64,000 nt of DNA. Source: Hymenopus coronatus (taxonomy: Eukaryota; Arthropoda; Insecta; Mantodea; Hymenopodidae). The stretch lies in NCBI GenBank assembly GCA_030762935.1, contig CM060880.1:11194501-11258500 (forward strand). The letters run 5' to 3'. Positions 10,373 to 19,385 of this stretch are shown here, one piece after another. A program made the translations under genes and the position numbers. Every line of letters begins with the position of its first letter. The first letter of the stretch is position 1. The notes beneath the pieces are model-generated. The model did not search any database. It was not told the DNA's origin and saw only the letters and a list, made by a program, of their open reading frames with translations.

Positions 10373-11733
10373 CTGTAAACAGAAACATAATATCTTAAAC
10401 TGTGAAATAGTCTACAATTAATGTTGCACAGTTAATGCTATGCCTTATGGATTGAAATGGAGGTTTTTACTACAAATATTTTCTCCTTAAGGTAATGCAT
10501 CAGAGAAATTTGGTAAAAAATTTGATTTTTTTATAATATTTATGAATTTTTACTTTCTCAACATAGTACATAGGTAGAGAAAGTATTGTACTCCACCCAA
10601 AAAGTTGACACCTAGATTTCACCAGAGGTTCACCCGTCCCCAAAACAAAAAGTCATGTCTGAAATGCCAAATTTGTCCATCCTACATGGCAGAGCACCTT
10701 TGTACACTATCCGGGATACAGTTGTGCAGTGGCACCAACAAGTTGCCACAAGTTCCAAATCTTTATATTACTAACCCTTATGATCAATAATCGTATCAAA
10801 CACAATTTACACTTCAATAACAAGCTATTAATATTAAGGACACAACATGATGCAGTTTGTATTGTACAGGTTACCAAACCTGCCATCTTCTGTGTGCTGT
10901 GACAAAGCGCATTTTACTCCTCTGGTAAGGGTCACGGGTTGGCTACTTGCTATTAGGAAATTTTTTTGTCCTTCTCTTACTGATGTTGAATCAACACATA
11001 GCAGCTTTTAAGTTTAGACATACTTATTTCGTACACAATATTCGGTACAATTAATAATATCATAGACTTTAAGGGTTTATTCGTAGATTTACTGCACGTA
11101 AAAGAACCTCAAGTCTGTTAAAGAGGCCTCTGAGCAAAATTAAGTGGTCTTTCACGCCCAATATAGAATGGGTCGCTGAGAACCAAAGCAGTTAAAGAGC
11201 ATCCATAAATAAAATGCCATTTAATTTGGAAGAATAAGCTTATTAACAGACATGTCGAGAAAGTCATGGAATGGAACACATTAGACTTTTTCAGTGTAAT
11301 GCCTTAGTATTATGAGCCCATACTTACTCTGGTATGCAATTGTGTCCTCAGGGTCACTAGCTCTCAAATTGTCCACATTTTTTGTCATTGCCTGGTATTC
11401 TCTTGTAGCTTGCTCTGCTTTTAGTCGCTGGATCCTGGCCTCCAGCTCTGGGTTCCTGGGTTCAACTTTAGGAGTTGGCAAATTGATGTCACAGCCTATC
11501 ATGACTTCATGGAAAGAATTTGATCGATAACCGTTAATTTGATAATACTGTGCAAACTGTTCCTGTAACCATTTTATGTCAACCAAGTCAAGATACATTT
11601 CAGCTTCCTTATCACTGTTTATGCTCCCCTTATAGTTCTTTATACCTTCTGGAGCATCGTCACTTATCACAATCTCACTAGCTATAAAATCTCTCAGTTT
11701 GTCTGATGGCTTAAACTTCAGATAAGATTCCAT
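10119..11733 (-). CDS. TMEM199: TMEM199, Vma12-like V-ATPase assembly factor (2 coding exons)
   Basis: Join of 11733-11328 and 10372-10119, giving 219 aa (human TMEM199 is 208 aa). TMEM199 is an ER membrane protein that, with CCDC115, helps assemble the V-ATPase Vo sector and so supports organelle acidification. The hydrophilic N-terminal half ends in the family signature LPTPKVEPRNPELEARIQRL (residues 85-104) followed by EQATREYQAMTKNVD. Two membrane segments follow at about 143-168 and 175-195, then a cytosolic-looking polar tail (SEDMPSPSYPSS...). The ATG at 11731-11733 is chosen because it is the first in frame and is preceded by AAAA. The exon 1 donor is GTAAGT at 11327; the exon 2 acceptor is TTTACAG at 10373; the split codon is A|TC. 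The 955-bp intron holds fragments of the main repeat and of SINE-2. The gene starts 73 bp after the BLOC1S5 stop codon on the same strand. Confidence 0.93.
10547..10632 (+). mobile_element. HINE-like repeat, 5' end fragment
   Basis: TTTTTACTTTCTC start, a shortened hairpin and TATTGTACTCCACCC of the main family, inside TMEM199 intron 1. Confidence 0.75.
11080..11212 (+). mobile_element. SINE-2 3' fragment
   Basis: Contains the SINE-2 blocks AAAGAACCTCAAGTCTG, CTCTGAGCAAAATTAAG and CTTTCACGCCCAAT, ending CATAAATAAAATGCCATTT. The tRNA head is absent. Confidence 0.8.
11225..11291 (+). mobile_element. HINE-like repeat, 3' end fragment
   Basis: AAGAATAAGCTTATTAACAG, a diverged subterminal GAGAAAGTCATGG and the terminal ACACATTAGACTTTTT. 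It ends only 36 bp from the TMEM199 intron 1 donor. Confidence 0.75.
11328..11733 (-). CDS. TMEM199: TMEM199 coding exon 1
   Basis: 135 codons plus one base. It begins MESYLKFKPSDKL and ends DTIAYQ before a GTAAGT donor, and carries the whole soluble N-terminal domain. Confidence 0.92.
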
Positions 11734-11806
11734 TTTTATGTACTTCTCAGTCTAGTAATAATAATGAGAAAAAGACAACAGTTTTAATAAGTCTCACAAA
11801 ATTTAT
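11734..11806 (-). promoter_or_regulatory. 73-bp BLOC1S5-TMEM199 gap with splice-acceptor-like site
   Basis: Minus strand: AATAAA (11807-11802) overlaps the BLOC1S5 stop as TAAATAAA. A pyrimidine-rich run then ends CTCATTATTATTACTAG at 11752, a good 3' splice-site match, 18 nt before the TMEM199 ATG. No TATA box or other promoter was recognised. The acceptor could serve a TMEM199 5' UTR intron, read-through splicing from BLOC1S5, or spliced-leader addition; the sequence does not decide. Confidence 0.5.
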
Positions 11807-11974
11807 TTACTTTCCAATATGAAGTTTCTTTTCAAGGTCGGCATAAAACTCTCGCAGTTCTCCTTCTTTCTCTTCAAAAGTTGCATCAACTTTAGAGCAT
11901 TTTTGGGTCATATCTTCAATGAAATTTTCCCAATCTGCCTTCCTGATCTCACGCTTGGCTAGGATTCCTGTGTC
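11807..11974 (-). CDS. BLOC1S5: BLOC1S5 coding exon 4
   Basis: 55 codons plus stop, from DTGILAKREIRKADWENF to KKLHIGK. Acceptor TTATTTGCAG. The stop codon is embedded in TAAATAAA. Confidence 0.92.
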   Translation of the reverse strand, partial: DTGILAKREIRKADWENFIEDMTQKCSKVDATFEEKEGELREFYADLEKKLHIGK

Positions 11975-14900
11975 CTGCAAATAAACAACAATCATTTCAC
12001 ATGAAGTTACAGACAGCTGACAAACACCAATAATCATGCATTAATTTGGATGGCTCAGTTATAAGAAATTAAAGAAATTCACTTTTGAGAGTGACTTCTT
12101 TAATGATTACATTTCAACTTTCTCTAACACCTATTTATAGTAAGTAGAGAAGGTATTGCATTCTACCCAAAGTTCAAAAGTGTGCACCTAAGAACAGCAT
12201 AATTTAAAAGTAAAAACTATGCATTTAAGTTCATCTTCCACTGCATGTAACATGAGGATTTACAGGAGAATCTTTCCCAAATAAAAATTACCCTTTGCAT
12301 GGAAAAATTTGCTATTTTCTTTTATCTTCTCAAAATCAGCATTCATTAAAGAGCAATCCCACGTATAACAGATTAACATCCATAATACATTTTACCAGAT
12401 AAACCAAAGTTTCACACACATGAAGAGGTTAGAAATACGAGTTTTGACCACATTAGAACAGATGATTAAAATGATCACAAAACTTTGGTTTTAGACCAAA
12501 TTAATATCAAATAGACTGCCTCCGTGGTCGAGTGATCAGCGAGCTGACTTCTCACCCGGAGGTCCCGGGTTCGATTCCCGGCTGGGGTGGGGAATTTTTC
12601 TTTAACCGGAATTATTCCCTATCCCCCATAGAGTCTGGAAGTATGAATGTGAGAGTGAATATAAAGTTTAACCTAATTTTCTGAACCTACAGTTTCACAA
12701 GTGAAAGCCCTCGATATGACCATTGATGTTAAAGGGGGCTATATAAATGAAGCAATAAAAAAAAAAAAAAAAAATCAAATATTCATAAATAGATTGACAT
12801 TTTTGACAATGTCTTTACAAGTCAAGTAAGACAATTCTAAATTTTTCCGTAAGTTTACTGCAAAAAGTATTCAAAAAAGCTCTTTGAAGGGAAGAATTTA
12901 AACTTTAATAGAAATTAAGATAAGTGCAGATAAACTCACTGCTCTGATTAATCACATAGTTTATTTGGTTACAGAATATAAATCATAGTTATATTGCAGA
13001 ATGCCTATTTGCAGCAGAAAGTGAACACAAAGTTCTGCTACTGCTTTGATATACAACCATGGAAACTGTGGTTCAGCCTGACTGATGGTTACATTCAATG
13101 ACAAATTTATCACTTTTGCACAATGAACTCGGAATAGGCGAAAGATATAAAGTTTGTCTCAAGATATTTTTTTCATTTTTCCAAAATCACTCCAATATAT
13201 CATATGAAAACTAATATGTTTAGTTTCATTGTATACGGCACAAATTAGCTCTTCTGCATTTTGCACTCGTTTCAAAACCAACTGCCATCCATGCTATCCT
13301 TTTTACTTTAAACATACTATATACATAGTGTATAGAGGAGGTATTGCATTCCACCCAAAAATTTGATACCGAGATTTCACAGAAAATACATTTTTTAGAG
13401 TCCCCTGTATCCAAAAAAAAAAGTATTTTCAGAAAAAGGACTGTGTGTGTGTGAACATGGTAACTCAAAAACAAAAAGCTGGTAAAATACCAATCTTGGA
13501 TTTTAAGTTTAGCATCTTCCAGGGATGCGACACAAAGATTTTGAGAAAAATCCTCTCCCATCCCAACCTACCCCTTACATAGAAAATTTTGATTTCCTCA
13601 AAAATGGCACTAACAATTTTGATTAAAATACTGTATATTAAAGGCATTTATATGCAAATAATATGTATGTCTTGAATTTTCTGTGAATACCCCTAAAGAC
13701 TTCTTTATCTTGAATGAATTTTGCTTAACTGGTTAACCGTAAGAGATAAACAAAAACTTACTTCACAAAAAATGTAGATCATGTTAAAACACAAATTTAT
13801 GACATACACATTTTTTTTTCGTCAAATTTATCATTTCTGAGATATTCCTTGTTATTTGCTTCAGATGTAAAGATACTTAAAATTTTCTCACATGGAAAGT
13901 TGTAAACTCCTATCCCTGCATAAAAATGGATTTCATCCAGATGCCAACCAGCTTTTAAAGGAATTTGACTATCGTTTTAGCCTACTTATATTTCCTTATT
14001 TTCCTTCTACTTACAAGGGAGCAAGTAATTAAGACAAGTTCTGCTAATGCTTATCTCGACTAACATAAAGTAGATAGTAGAATATGCTTTTTAACAATAA
14101 TTTGTTACAGCGCTGTAGAGAAAGTCAAATGAATGCTATATATCAGATGTTTTACTTGTCCTCCAATTGCATCCACAGCTCCTCTACCATGATAAGATTC
14201 ATAGAAGTCCCACTAAATTTGGATTCCAAGTAAGCTGGAAAGCAGTGTTATTACATTGCTTAAAATGGCCTACAGCTCCATCAAAAAACATGTTAATGAC
14301 TTCGATATACAGAAGAATCAGCAACAGTCTATTAGGTAAATGTCAACAAAAAATTTATCAAACCAAGGCCAAATATTTCCTCTGAACCTCTCCGCCACAC
14401 TGTCTTCTAACCCAAGCAACAACAATGAAAATGGAAATCTGTGGTTTTTTCTAATAGGCAGTTGTATCTCATTTTGTTGCTTACATGTGTAGTTTTTTGG
14501 AGAATTCTATCTCAAACACTACAGTATCTTTACAGTCTCTACACATACTATATACATAGTGTACAGAGAAGGTATTATATTCCAACCAAAAACTTAATAC
14601 CAAGATTTCACTGGAAATACATATTTTGAGATCCTCCAGAATCCAAAAAAAGCATTTTTAGAAAAATGCCCATATTTGCCTGTGGGCAGCACAACTCAAA
14701 AACGAAAAGTTTGTTAAATACCAAACTTGGTATTTAAGTTTAGTATCTTCCAAGGACGCAACCCCAAGACTTTCAAGAAAATCCCCCACCACTAACTACC
14801 CTTTACAGGTAAAAAATTTCGAAAATTTTGACTTTCTCAAAAATGGCCTTACGATTTTGATTAAAATATGGTATATCTTGAATATTCTGGCAAAGCCTCT

Positions 14901-17900
14901 GAAGACCTCTGCATTTTGGATGATGTTTGCATCACAGGTAAACCACAAGAGATAGACAAAAACTTACTCCACAAAAAATGTAGATCTCGTTAAAGCACAC
15001 AGTTTGTCACACATTTTTTTTTTCCGTGGAGTTTACCACTTCTGAGATATTCGCTATGGTTTTAGTTTTAAAATACTTAACTTTTCTCATATAGGAATTT
15101 GTCAACTCCTAGCCACCTAAAAGATTTGACTATCGCTTTAGCCTAGTGCACTCCCTTATTTCTCTTCTACTTATAAGGAAATAAATAAGCTTCTTAACAA
15201 TAATTTGTTACAGAGATGAAGGGAAAATCTTGTGAATGGAACACATCAGAATTTTTTATTTTTACATTCTTCATAGCCACCTTCAACATTGGCGCTTTAG
15301 CCGTCTAACTGCATTTGCCAAAGTCTTTCTATGAACTTACAGCAACAGAAAGTGGCAGAACATGGAGTGCCTGACTGGTATGGCACTATTACTAAAAATC
15401 CACAAATTTTAAAACAAAATGCTCAGATACTCTTTGTTGGTTGTAAAGTGCAACAGGTTGACCTGTATAAAAGAAGTCAGAAAATTTATTTAGAAATGTT
15501 TATATTTGGAAGTGCTTTTATATATTAAAAAAAAAAACCTGACACAAGTTCCATATTTAACTTCTACAGTTTGTGCATAGAAAATAGAAACTTTGATGCC
15601 TGTTTTTACTGTGTTTTTATTTATCAAGACCTTTAGCATTAAATTACATTCTTTGTAATTTATGAGTAGATTACTACTGAATAAGATACCTCAGTGTGAG
15701 GAAACGTTATTTTATTTAGAAAAAATGAAATGGGAGTTTTATTTATGGATCCTGTTTAACTTCTGTGGTTCTCAGAGCCGCATTCTATGTAGGGCATGAA
15801 AGACTGCTTAATTTTGCTCAGAGACCTCTTTATAAGGCTTGAGGTTCTTTTACGTGACATAAATCTACAACACGGGACCAACAGCTTTACTTCCCTTCCG
15901 AAGGAAGCCATGCCAAGGATTTTTATGCCCAAAAAAATCCACCGTCCTCCACTGGGCTGGAATCCGTGACCTTGGGTATATGAGGTTACCATGGTAGAGC
16001 AACTTTTTTTTTTTTTTTTATTTAGAAGTCACCCAACAGAGTGACTGCCAAATAGACAAACTTTAACATTTTATAAATGATTATATACAACAAGAAAACA
16101 CAAGAACACAAAACTTATATATCACTGAAGTAAAATCCAAATTTTAACAAATACAGGGGAAAATGTTATTTTAAAAGATCAATTAAAAAAATAATTTGAG
16201 TGAAAATCATTTTTTGATAACCCTAACTGAACAGAGGACCATGCAAGTGCATGATGTTTGTCATCCAATATTTGTACATTTAAGATATTAATAGGAATGC
16301 ACAGTGAAGTTACTAATCATTTAAGAGTAAAAGTAAAAACATAGATTACACTCAAACTCAAATAAAGTTTCTTTATTTCAAGTGTGAAGTTTTGAATGTA
16401 ATCAATGTTTGTACTCTTAATTGATTTGTACATTTGTTAAAAAGAGAAACTTCTCATATTCATCTTCTTTCTTTTTGTACTGTTGTTTTGATGTGAAAGT
16501 ATCATAATGAAGCTTTAATGATACTTCTTAAATATTACAAATAAATCTATATTATAACTACTATTGTCTGATATACCAATGGTTTAAAACTTGTAAACAG
16601 ACCTACAGAAATTTGACAGTGATTAAATAAATATGTAATAAAAAAATACTTTCCTATAACCATGTCAGTTTTTTTTAAAATTATATATTACCTTTATTCT
16701 GGTGCACAGCAATATGCATAATTTCACAGATGTCAGTCTTTTACAGAGTACATTTTGGCTCCTAACTTCTTCAATAATTGGAATACTTTAATTTTTAAAA
16801 CCTTCTAATAAAACTTGTATCCTTTCCTTACAAACATACCTTTTTCAAAAATATTTTTTGGTTCAAAACTCGTATTTCAAACCTCTACGTAAGCGAGACT
16901 TTGGTCTATCCAGAAAAATTATTGCAAATCAGTTTGTAAAAGTGGAATTGCTCTAATGTCCCAAAGTAAAGCGGAAGAATTTTCTGTTCTCCCTCCCCCA
17001 ATCTCTAAACAGCATGTAACTGCCAAGATTTTTAAACCAGCACTTACAGAGCGATGTTCCTCTTCTTTTTCAAGAATCCTATTGCACATGCTCACCGCCA
17101 CTTCAAGGTTTGCATTCAAGTTGGGCAAATGGACATCTGATGCAAGTTTAACTCTCTCAATCTGTGACTCTTTGATTTCAGTGCCCCTCTCAAGAATTTG
17201 GAATAACCTTTCCACCTCCCTGTCGGAACGCTTATCCTGGAAAATATCGGACATAAGTTCTCAATATTGAGCATCACAGCTGATTCATAATAACAGAAGA
17301 CAAGAACAGGAAGTAAAATTGTGCAATTTTGATTCAAAATACCCCAGGAACAAAAACAAGAATGTGTATAGCAAAGTGAAAAATTGATTTTGTTCATTGG
17401 GACATCATTTGTTTGTAACCACCTGCTTCCAATTCAGCCAAGATTCAACAGAGTGCAGAATTTCTGAACACAGACCCTTTGTTAGTTCCAATTTCCATAC
17501 TCTACTAAACACTATTATGTTATTAACAGCATAATATTATGTAGTGAAAATTCTCTTAAAAACCACCCTTTAAGGAACAACTCTTGCAGAGACCGATTTA
17601 AAAACCCATATAATCATTGCCTTTTTACTTTTTCTACAAGTACTATATACATAGTGTATAGAGAAGGTATTGCACTACATCCAAAAAATTTGACACCAAG
17701 ATTTCACTGCAAATATGCGTTTTAGGATCCCTTGTGTCCAAGATAAAACATTTTTAGAAAAATTGTCTGTGTGTGTCTGTGAACACAATAACTCAAAAAC
17801 GAAAAGTCCGCAAAATACCAAACTTGGTACTTAAGTTCAATAACTTCCAGGGATGCGACAAGAAGATTTTGAGAAAAATCCCCCCATCCCAAACTACCCT

Positions 17901-18905
17901 TTACATGGAAAAAAATTCGAACATTTTGATTTTCTCAAAAATGGCTAATGAAAGATATTTATATGGCCAATAAAATGTATATTTTGAATTGCAAATGGAA
18001 ATGCAAATTTTGAAATAAACTGAAATATTAAACACAGCATACTTGATGCTTGGTAGCAACATAGCTATTCCATGATATTTTTTGTGTACACCATTTTCAC
18101 AAGTACTCACATTGTGAGGACCAATGTCATTTGGGGTGTACATAACCCAATTCCCTTTTGGACATATATTTTTATGACACAGGACCTCAAATTAAATTAA
18201 AAGTTGCATGCAAACAGGCATGTAAGCAAAAGTCATATGCCATATGTGATGTACTTGTTTGCCACACCATACACAGTGGGTACTAAAATTGACCAAAATT
18301 AAGTAAGTTATAGAGAAACAAGGTTTTGCCTAATTAACTTGTAAAATATAAGGGGACGAACGCTTTGGATCTGTAACGTTTCTTTTTTAGCAAACGATGG
18401 TTAACTTAACCTCTCATCAACTGTCAACATAGCTCCCTCCCCATTTATAATCGGTTTTAGTTTTCTGGTTCTTAAGAAGGTATGTACAACAGAAATTACC
18501 GTGCACTACACCGAAGTTTATTCACTTTTAACAGTTACTTGATAAACCATGGAGATTAACGTGTATATGTTATCAGATATCTGCAGTAAAAATTTTAAAG
18601 CAGGTATCTGCAGAGAAACTTTTAATAAACCAGGCAAAGGTTGCAAGCATTGATACATACATGTATTGTTAAAGGCAAGGTTTATTAATGCCACACTCTT
18701 AATACTGACCTCAAATTCTCTCACAAAGCAATTTATTTCTCCTTTCACAAACGGGCGATGATCAAATAAACGGAACCATATTTCACCAATATCTGAAATT
18801 TAAAGTGAAATATTAATGCATTACGTATTCAAGTTATCTTCCATCCATAATCTGTTAAAATTCTTGAGTCACATGATAAGCCCTACCCTTGACGACTGCT
18901 TCCAT
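11807..18905 (-). CDS. BLOC1S5: BLOC1S5 (Muted), BLOC-1 subunit 5 (4 coding exons)
   Basis: Join of 18905-18887, 18792-18710, 17236-17048 and 11974-11807, giving 152 aa, shorter than human BLOC1S5 (187 aa) mostly at the N-terminus. BLOC-1 directs cargo from early endosomes to lysosome-related organelles; subunit 5 is a coiled-coil member. The translation VVKDIGEIWFRLFDHRP (residues 4-20) followed by FVKGEINCFVREFE corresponds to the conserved 'KDLGEI..RLLDHRP...FVKEFE' block. Exon 3 is a heptad-like coiled coil and exon 4 holds ADWENFIEDM and a charged C-terminal helix. All junctions are GT-AG: donors GTAGGG, GTCAGT, GTAAGT; acceptors TTTCAG, TTCCAG, TTGCAG. Phases agree (1, 0, 0). Introns are 94, 1473 and 5073 bp; the last holds a SINE and two large repeat copies. 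The gene is head-to-head with ASAP and abuts TMEM199. Confidence 0.92.
12112..12200 (+). mobile_element. HINE-like repeat, 5' end fragment
   Basis: AACTTTCTCTAACAC, then TAAGTAGAGAAGGTATTGCA and TTCTACCCAAAG, all from the left end of the main family; in BLOC1S5 intron 3. Confidence 0.75.
12514..12773 (+). mobile_element. SINE-1, tRNA-Glu-like head, recent insertion
   Basis: A tRNA-like head (12518 to about 12589) has a box-A region TGGTCGAGTGATCAGC, the loop TTCTCAC (CTC in anticodon position, as in tRNA-Glu) and the perfect box B GGTTCGATTCC. A body of about 165 bp and an A-run at 12757-12774 follow. The 8-bp direct repeat ATCAAATA at 12506-12513 and 12774-12781 is the target-site duplication. 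It sits in BLOC1S5 intron 3. Confidence 0.9.
12782..13299. other. BLOC1S5 intron 3, no repeat recognised
   Basis: AT-rich intron sequence with no exon-like or repeat-like signal that I can support. Confidence 0.4.
13300..14153 (+). mobile_element. HINE-like repeat, near full length
   Basis: Runs from TTTTACTTTAAACATACTATATACATAG through the GTGTGTGTG block, AACTCAAAAACAAAAAG, GGGATGCGACACAAAG and TTCTGCTAATGCTTATCTCG to TGTAGAGAAAGTCAAATG and TATCAGATG. Lies in BLOC1S5 intron 3. Confidence 0.88.
14529..15256 (+). mobile_element. HINE-like repeat, near full length
   Basis: Left end with a decayed first subterminal repeat and the hairpin ACTATATACATAGT. The right end has TGTGAATGGAACACATCAGA, but its subterminal repeat is mutated (ATGAAGGGAAAATC). 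Lies in BLOC1S5 intron 3. Confidence 0.86.
15735..16000 (-). mobile_element. SINE-2 copy
   Basis: Minus strand: tRNA-like head (about 15995-15940) with GGTAACCTCATATACCCAAGG, then the conserved body CTTCCTTCGGAAGGGAAG, the TTTACGTGACATAAATC region and CTCTGAGCAAAATTAAGC. Other copies are at 25788, 26950, 30146, 36866 and 45396. Confidence 0.85.
16001..17047. other. BLOC1S5 intron 3, proximal part
   Basis: Starts with a T-run, then AT-rich intron with no gene or repeat I can name. It ends at the exon 3 donor. Confidence 0.4.
17048..17236 (-). CDS. BLOC1S5: BLOC1S5 coding exon 3
   Basis: 189 bp, phase 0 at both ends, 63 residues from DKRSDREVERL to EKEEEHRS, a predicted coiled coil. Acceptor TTTTCCAG, donor GTAAGT. 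Confidence 0.92.
17622..17992 (+). mobile_element. HINE-like repeat, 5' half
   Basis: TTTTTACTTTTTCTACAAG, palindromic ACTATATACATAGT, GTGTGTGTCTGTGAACAC, AACTCAAAAACGAAAAGTC and GGGATGCGACAAGAAG. The right half is missing. Lies in BLOC1S5 intron 2. Confidence 0.85.
17993..18709. other. BLOC1S5 intron 2, no further feature
   Basis: No repeat or exon recognised between the truncated repeat and exon 2. Confidence 0.35.
18710..18792 (-). CDS. BLOC1S5: BLOC1S5 coding exon 2
   Basis: 83 bp encoding the signature DHRP and FVREFE block (residues 7-34). Acceptor AAATTTCAG, donor GTCAGT. Confidence 0.92.
18887..18905 (-). CDS. BLOC1S5: BLOC1S5 coding exon 1
   Basis: 19 coding bases: MEAVVK plus the first base of an Asp codon, then donor GTAGGG. 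Joined to exon 2 it reads VVKDIGEI, matching the family. Confidence 0.85.
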
Positions 18906-19253
18906 ATTGTATTGCAGACGCTACAAAATGAAGTCCACCAATCACAGGCTGGAGCGCGGAACATCTTTAACGCTATTTGTTGATGTTTTTAGAGCACTCC
19001 TTTGTCTACAGGAAGTGTTATTCCTCTATCGATCGTAGCGCGACTGTTTTTCCTTGCCTTGTGGTGCCATCTCGTTGGAGACGGTGGAAGTTGCTGGAAG
19101 CTGGAATTGTGGGTAGTGCGAATGCTGTAAAAACTCCGAAACATCAGTGTTCATTGAGTTTCGAAAGTGAAAGGAAGTGTTAATTTGCAAATGTAGTAGC
19201 GTGCACAGGAAGTGTCGTTTTGGGCTGATACTATTTCAGGCCAAATCGCCAAA
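18906..19253. promoter_or_regulatory. Probable bidirectional BLOC1S5/ASAP promoter
   Basis: Only 348 bp separate the divergent start codons. The segment is clearly richer in GC and CpG than its surroundings. Candidate sites visible are a CCAAT box in CCACCAATCACA (about 18936), ETS-like ACAGGAAGTG at about 19008 and 19205, TATCGATC at 19027-19034 (7 of 8 bases of the DREF site TATCGATA), and GTGCCATCTCG at about 19065. No TATA box was seen. Transcription starts cannot be placed from the sequence. Confidence 0.65.
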
Positions 19254-19379
19254 ATGCCGGGTTTGATTCGTGTGAGTGAATTTGTTGATGAAACTCGTGA
19301 GGATTATAATTCACCGACAACCTCAACTTTTGTTTCGCGGATGCCACAATGTAGACAGACCATCGCATCTTTGGAAGAG
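19254..19379 (+). CDS. ASAP1: ASAP-family ArfGAP, first coding exon
   Basis: 42 codons beginning MPGLIRVSEFVDETREDYNS and ending CRQTIASLEE before the donor GTAAAC. This matches the conserved start of ASAP1/ASAP2 (MP....VSEFV.ET.EDY..PT.S.F..R..QCR.T....EE), the beginning of the N-terminal BAR domain. ASAP proteins are GTPase-activating proteins for Arf1/Arf5/Arf6 with BAR, PH, ArfGAP, ankyrin and usually SH3 domains; they control membrane traffic and focal adhesions. Only the first exon lies in the window. The ATG at 19254 follows CCAAA and is the first ATG in this frame. Whether it equals vertebrate ASAP1 or ASAP2 cannot be said; many invertebrates have one gene. Head-to-head with BLOC1S5. 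Confidence 0.8.
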
Positions 19380-19385
19380 GTAAAC

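Noticed and set aside
11998..12037. N-terminal extension of BLOC1S5 exon 4 (open frame to 12037)
   Set aside because: A clear TTATTTGCAG acceptor ends at 11975, and the phase-0 junction with exon 3 reproduces the family sequence, so the upstream codons are intron.
12518..12589. Functional tRNA-Glu gene
   Set aside because: It is the head of a SINE with body, poly(A) and target-site duplication; the acceptor stem end is not followed by a Pol III terminator.
19212..19253. Upstream in-frame start for ASAP at 19212
   Set aside because: The codon there is GTG, not ATG. The ATG at 19254 aligns with the known family start.
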